Under the pieces are notes generated by a model. The model was not told the origin of the DNA. It worked only from the letters and a program-made list of their open reading frames with translations, and made no database searches. A DNA stretch of 64,000 bases from positions 19,327,533 to 19,391,532 of the forward strand of contig OZ025243.1 in the NCBI GenBank assembly GCA_964019155.1, in the 5' to 3' direction. Source of the DNA: Osedax fenrisi. Lineage: Eukaryota; Annelida; Polychaeta; Sabellida; Siboglinidae. The number at the start of each line of letters is the position of its first letter. The stretch's first letter is position 1. Below are positions 57,123-64,000 of this stretch, piece by piece. Made by a program: the position numbers and the translations under genes.

Positions 57123-59874
57123 ACTAGCCGTACCCGACCCGGCGTTGCTCGGTTTTGATTATTTTCCTATATATTATATATTAATTATAGCTATTCCTGA
57201 TTCTTAATTGATATATATAATAAAATAAATGTTAGCTGACATACAAAACAAAGTAGAAAAAATTTTCAAATAATATGTTAAAAAATACAACAAATATTTC
57301 AAATATTACAAAATATGTTTTAAAAAAATGTCTAAAACCCAAACCTAACCCCAAACACAAACCGTACACTACCCTGCGTTGCTAGGTTTTTGATTATGTG
57401 CCTATTAATTGTAGCTATTCCTGATTATACTTAGCTAATATTTAATTTTTTTCTTCTAACTAATATTAACTAATTCTAACTGTATCCGATGTAGACCCAG
57501 CGTTGTTCGTTGTTAAGATTATTTGTAAAATAATTGGTAAGATTAAAAATAACAATTTAAAATATTACAAAATATATTTTTAAAAAGTGTCTAAAAATAT
57601 TTTAAGAAATATAAAAAATATTTCACCATATTAGTAGCCATACCTGATTTTGAATGCCTATTTATTTTTTTATTAATTATAGCTATTCCTGATTATTCTA
57701 AAATATATAATTGCTAAAAATTGCAAAAAAATATATAAAATATTACAAAATATGTTTTAAAACCAAACCATACCCGACCCGGTATTTCTTGGTTTTTGTT
57801 TGTTTGCCTATCTATTATTTATTATTTATTAATTAGGGCAATTTCTGATTCTATATTTCTAGTATATACAATTAAATAAAGTTTATTTAAAATACAAACA
57901 AATATAGAAAAATATTGTTTATAATATTTAAAAAATTAGTGAACAAATATTTCAAAAAATATTTTAAAAAATACAACAAATATTTTAAATATTACAAAAT
58001 ATGTTGAAAACCCAAACCTAAACCGTCCCAACACAGCGTTGATCGGTTTGTAAATATATGCCTATCTATACTTTATTAATTATAACTATTCCTGATTTAG
58101 AATTGTTTGGCGAACCCAACCCGACGTTGCTCGGTTTTTTATTATTTGCCTATCAATTATTAATTATTGTTATTCCTAATTATGCATAGCTAATCTTTAA
58201 TTATTGTCTTCTAACTAATATTTAATAAATCTAACTGTATCCGATGTAGATCTAGCGTTGTTCTTTTTAAGATTTATTCGTAAAATATTTTGTAAAAATA
58301 CAAAAATAAAAAAATAATTAAAAATATTATAAAATATATTTTTAAAAAGTGTCTAAAAATATTTTTTAAATATAAAAAATATTTCAACATATTAGTAGTC
58401 ATACCCTACCCGGCGTTGCTAGGTTTTTGATTGTTTGACTATTTATTTGTATTAATTATAGCTATTCCTGATTATTCTAAAATATATGATTGCTAAAAAA
58501 TACAAAAAATATTTAAAATATTACAAAATATGTTTTAAAAAAATGTCGAAATCTCAAACCTAAACCCAAATCCAAACAGTACTCTACTCGACATTTATCG
58601 GTTTTTGATTGTTTGCCTATTTATTATTTATTAATTAGAGCTATTCCTGATCCTACATTTCTAGTATATACAATTAAATAAAATTAAACATATCTAGAAA
58701 CATATTTTTTTTAATATTTAAAAAATTAGATAAAAAATATTTCAAAAAATACAACAGATATTTCAAATATTCCAAAATATGTTGAAAACCTAAACCCAAA
58801 CAGTTCCAAATCGGCGTTGCTCGGTTTTTTATTATTTGCCTATCTATCATTTATTAATTATAACTATTCCTGATTTGGAATTTCTTGCCGTACCCAAATT
58901 TGCTTTACTCGTTGTTTGATAGCTTACCTATCTATTATTTATTATTTATGGCTATTCATGATTCTGCTTTTCATATACAATAACATAAATTGTTGCTAAA
59001 ATTCAAACAAATGTATACAAATATTAATATCTCAAAAATTTGTGGAAAAATATTTCACAAATATTTCAAATAATAATTTAAAAAATACAACACATATTTC
59101 CAATATTACAAAATATTACTAAATAAATATCGAAAACCCAAACCGCACCCTGCGTTGATCGATTTTTGATTGTTTGCCTATCTATTATTTATTAATTATA
59201 GCTATTCCTGATTCTGTATTCCTAGTATACAACAAATATTTCCAAATATTACAAAATATATTTTTTATAAATGTTCTACAAATATTTTAAAAAGTATAAT
59301 ATTTATATCTTATAATATTTATATATTTATTATATAATTATAATATTTTAATTATATCTTAAAATAATAATATTTCAACGAATAGTTGAAAAATATAAAA
59401 AAATATTTCAAATAATATTTTTTAAAATACAAAAAATATAAATAATATTACAAAATATATTTTAAAAAAATTTCAAAAAAATGTTTAAAAATATTTCAAA
59501 AAATTTCAAAAATATTTCAAAAAATTTCAAAAATATTTCAAAAATATTTCAAAAAATTTCAAAAATTTCCAAAAATTTCAAAAAAAATTCAAAAAAATAC
59601 TTCGAAAAAATGTAAAAAAAATATTTCAAAAAAGCGACGCCGAAGATTTTGGATGACAAAAAATCATTTTAATGGCAAAAAGTCAATTTTTCAGGTTTTT
59701 CTGGGGTACGCAGTAAACATTTCAAAAAAATTTCCGGACCAAGACCATACTGTTGCAAATTTATTAAGATCGGGTATAAAATATTTTCGCGACGTACCCC
59801 GGTTCTCGAGTTACCTTACCAGATACACACATATAAATATATATATATATAATTAAATAGACTTTCTTTTATAT
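57123..59874 (+). repeat. Complex repeat, full copy 2 (first of a tandem array)
   Basis: Same head, sub-units and tail as the copy at 11252-14021, differing by scattered substitutions and small indels. It begins with ACTAGCCGTACCCGACCCGG and ends with TTTCTTTTATAT. It is the 5' complete member of a tandem array. Confidence 0.88.
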
Positions 59875-62800
59875 TGTTTTACATTTATGTGTTCGTTGTT
59901 AAGATTATTTGTAAAATAATTGGTAAGATTAAAAATAACAATTTAAAATATTACAAAATATATTTTTAAAAAGTGTCTAAAAATATTTTAAGAAATATAA
60001 AAAATATTTCACCATATTAGTAGCCATACCTGATTTTGAATGCCTATTTATTTTTTTATTAATTATAGCTATTCCTGATTATTCTAAAATATATAATTGC
60101 TAAAAATTGCAAAAAAATATATAAAATATTACAAAATATGTTTTAAAACCAAACCATACCCGACCCGGCATTTCTTGGTTTTTGTTTGTTTGCCTATCTA
60201 TTATTTATTATTTATTAATTAGGGCAGTTTCTGATTCTATATTTCTAGTATATACAATTAAATAAAGTTTATTTAAAATACAAACAAATATAGAAAAATA
60301 TTGTTTATAATATTTAAAAAATTAGTGAACAAATATTTCAAAAAATATTTTAAAAAATACAACAAATATTTTAAATATTACAAAATATGTTGAAAACCCA
60401 AACCTAAACCGTCCCAACACAGCGTTGATCGGTTTGTAAATATATGCCTATCTATACTTTATTAATTATAACTATTCCTGATTTAGAATTGTTTGGCGAA
60501 CCCAACCCGACGTTGCTCGGTTTTTTATTATTTGCCTATCAATTATTAATTATTGTTATTCCTAATTATGCATAGCTAATCTTTAATTATTGTCTTCTAA
60601 CTAATATTTAATAAATCTAACTGTATCCGATGTAGATCTAGCGTTGTTCTTTTTAAGATTTATTCGTAAAATATTTTGTAAAAATACAAAAATAAAAAAA
60701 TAATTAAAAATATTATAAAATATATTTTTAAAAAGTGTCTAAAAATATTTTTTAAATATAAAAAATATTTCAACATATTAGTAGTCATACCCTACCCGGC
60801 GTTGCTAGGTTTTTGATTGTTTGACTATTTATTTGTATTAATTATAGCTATTCCTGATTATTCTAAAATATATGATTGCTAAAAAATACAAAAAATATTT
60901 AAAATATTACAAAATATGTTTTAAAAAAATGTCGAAATCTCAAACCTAAACCCAAATCCAAACAGTACTCTACTCGACATTTATCGGTTTTTGATTGTTT
61001 GCCTATTTATTATTTATTAATTAGAGCTATTCCTGATCCTACATTTCTAGTATATACAATTAAATAAAATTAAACATATCTAGAAACATATTTTTTTTAA
61101 TATTTAAAAAATTAGATAAAAAATATTTCAAAAAATACAACAGATATTTCAAATATTCCAAAATATGTTGAAAACCTAAACCCAAACAGTTCCAAATCGG
61201 CGTTGCTCGGTTTTTTATTATTTGCCTATCTATCATTTATTAATTATAACTATTCCTGATTTGGAATTTCTTGCCGTACCCAAATTTGCTTTACTCGTTG
61301 TTTGATAGCTTACCTATCTATTATTTATTATTTATGGCTATTCATGATTCTGCTTTTCATATACAATAACATAAATTGTTGCTAAAATTCAAACAAATGT
61401 ATACAAATATTAATATCTCAAAAATTTGTGGAAAAATATTTCACAAATATTTCAAATAATAATTTAAAAAATACAACACATATTTCCAATATTACAAAAT
61501 ATTACTAAATAAATATCGAAAACCCAAACCGCACCCTGCGTTGATCGATTTTTGATTGTTTGCCTATCTATTATTTATTAATTATAGCTATTCCTGATTC
61601 TGTATTCCTAGTATACAACAAATATTTCCAAATATTACAAAATATATTTTTTATAAATGTTCTACAAATATTTTAAAAAGTATAATATTTATATCTTATA
61701 ATATTTATATATTTATTATATAATTATAATATTTTAATTATATCTTAAAATAATAATATTTCAACGAATAGTTGAAAAATATAAAAAAATATTTCAAATA
61801 ATATTTTTTAAAATACAAAAAATATAAATAATATTACAAAATATATTTTAAAAAAATTTCAAAAAAATGTTTAAAAATATTTCAAAAAATTTCAAAAATA
61901 TTTCAAAAAATTTCAAAAATATTTCAAAAATATTTCAAAAAATTTCAAAAATTTCCAAAAATTTCAAAAAAAATTCAAAAAAATACTTCGAAAAAATGTA
62001 AAAAAAATATTTCAAAAAAGCGACGCCGAAGATTTTGGATGACAAAAAATCATTTTAATGGCAAAAAGTCAATTTTTCAGGTTTTTCTGGGGTACGCAGT
62101 AAACATTTCAAAAAAATTTCCGGACCAAGACCATACTGTTGCAAATTTATTAAGATCGGGTATAAAATATTTTCGCGACGTACCCCGGTTCTCGAGTTAC
62201 CTTACCAGATACACACATATAAATATATATATATATAATTAAATAGACTTTCTTTTATATTGTTTTACATTTATGTGTTCGTTGTTAAGATTATTTGTAA
62301 AATAATTGGTAAGATTAAAAATAACAATTTAAAATATTACAAAATATATTTTTAAAAAGTGTCTAAAAATATTTTAAGAAATATAAAAAATATTTCACCA
62401 TATTAGTAGCCATACCTGATTTTGAATGCCTATTTATTTTTTTATTAATTATAGCTATTCCTGATTATTCTAAAATATATAATTGCTAAAAATTGCAAAA
62501 AAATATATAAAATATTACAAAATATGTTTTAAAACCAAACCATACCCGACCCGGCATTTCTTGGTTTTTGTTTGTTTGCCTATCTATTATTTATTATTTA
62601 TTAATTAGGGCAGTTTCTGATTCTATATTTCTAGTATATACAATTAAATAAAGTTTATTTAAAATACAAACAAATATAGAAAAATATTGTTTATAATATT
62701 TAAAAAATTAGTGAACAAATATTTCAAAAAATATTTTAAAAAATACAACAAATATTTTAAATATTACAAAATATGTTGAAAACCCAAACCTAAACCGTCC

Positions 62801-64000
62801 CAACACAGCGTTGATCGGTTTGTAAATATATGCCTATCTATACTTTATTAATTATAACTATTCCTGATTTAGAATTGTTTGGCGAACCCAACCCGACGTT
62901 GCTCGGTTTTTTATTATTTGCCTATCAATTATTAATTATTGTTATTCCTAATTATGCATAGCTAATCTTTAATTATTGTCTTCTAACTAATATTTAATAA
63001 ATCTAACTGTATCCGATGTAGATCTAGCGTTGTTCTTTTTAAGATTTATTCGTAAAATATTTTGTAAAAATACAAAAATAAAAAAATAATTAAAAATATT
63101 ATAAAATATATTTTTAAAAAGTGTCTAAAAATATTTTTTAAATATAAAAAATATTTCAACATATTAGTAGTCATACCCTACCCGGCGTTGCTAGGTTTTT
63201 GATTGTTTGACTATTTATTTGTATTAATTATAGCTATTCCTGATTATTCTAAAATATATGATTGCTAAAAAATACAAAAAATATTTAAAATATTACAAAA
63301 TATGTTTTAAAAAAATGTCGAAATCTCAAACCTAAACCCAAATCCAAACAGTACTCTACTCGACATTTATCGGTTTTTGATTGTTTGCCTATTTATTATT
63401 TATTAATTAGAGCTATTCCTGATCCTACATTTCTAGTATATACAATTAAATAAAATTAAACATATCTAGAAACATATTTTTTTTAATATTTAAAAAATTA
63501 GATAAAAAATATTTCAAAAAATACAACAGATATTTCAAATATTCCAAAATATGTTGAAAACCTAAACCCAAACAGTTCCAAATCGGCGTTGCTCGGTTTT
63601 TTATTATTTGCCTATCTATCATTTATTAATTATAACTATTCCTGATTTGGAATTTCTTGCCGTACCCAAATTTGCTTTACTCGTTGTTTGATAGCTTACC
63701 TATCTATTATTTATTATTTATGGCTATTCATGATTCTGCTTTTCATATACAATAACATAAATTGTTGCTAAAATTCAAACAAATGTATACAAATATTAAT
63801 ATCTCAAAAATTTGTGGAAAAATATTTCACAAATATTTCAAATAATAATTTAAAAAATACAACACATATTTCCAATATTACAAAATATTACTAAATAAAT
63901 ATCGAAAACCCAAACCGCACCCTGCGTTGATCGATTTTTGATTGTTTGCCTATCTATTATTTATTAATTATAGCTATTCCTGATTCTGTATTCCTAGTAT
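59875..64000 (+). repeat. Complex repeat, tandem copies 3 and 4 (2386-bp period)
   Basis: The sequence from 57505 (GTTCGTTGTTAAGATT) recurs at 59891 and 62277, a period of 2386 bp; copy 4 runs off the window. These copies lack the first ~380 bp of the element and join through TGTTTTACATTTATGT. Copies 3 and 4 share variants against copy 2 (CCCGGCATTTC versus CCCGGTATTTC; AGGGCAGTTTC versus AGGGCAATTTC). Confidence 0.93.

Noticed and set aside
59653..59856. Open frames at 13656, 59653 and 62039 (MTKNHFNGKK...)
   Set aside because: They fall in the A/T-rich tail of the complex repeat, are interrupted differently in each element copy at 11 kb and 57 kb, and show no protein domain.

Overview
This window is intron-rich, very AT-rich animal nuclear DNA. 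There are no bacterial operons or ribosome-binding sites. It carries spliced genes with GT-AG introns, L2/CR1-type LINEs, a tRNA-derived SINE, several families of small DNA transposons, long (TA)n microsatellites and satellite arrays. The protein content fits an invertebrate, possibly an early-branching one such as a sponge, but I cannot fix the taxon from sequence alone.

Layout. 1-3005: a 26-bp satellite of about 107 copies. 3760-29745 (+): a class C G-protein-coupled receptor of the metabotropic GABA-B type. I rebuilt it by eye as 16 exons with matching splice phases and 2001 coding bases in this window. It runs from mid ligand-binding domain through seven membrane segments to a short C-terminal tail; the N-terminal exons were not found. 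30618-31479: a second satellite with a 23-bp unit. 34058-44818 (-): archease (ZBTB8OS-like), the activator of the RtcB tRNA ligase, found as six clear exons with the first exon(s) and one middle exon missing or uncertain. The two genes are convergent. 44819-64000 holds no convincing host gene. It contains foldback elements, a LINE split by a hAT transposon with a perfect 8-bp target duplication, a probable transposase exon, and a 2386-bp tandem array of a repeat that also occurs in a receptor intron (11252-14021).

How it fits together. The two host genes have unrelated jobs: cell-surface signalling, and tRNA splicing/RNA ligation. Their introns are the main landing sites for mobile DNA. Several repeats sit directly on splice signals: a hAT MITE 8 bp past a donor, a 12-bp minisatellite running into an acceptor, and an ~80-bp tandem array made from the 3' end of the TM7 exon plus its donor. 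These are the most unusual features here, with the candidate GA-AG intron in archease and the 32-33 bp 'ends-only' MITE derivatives.
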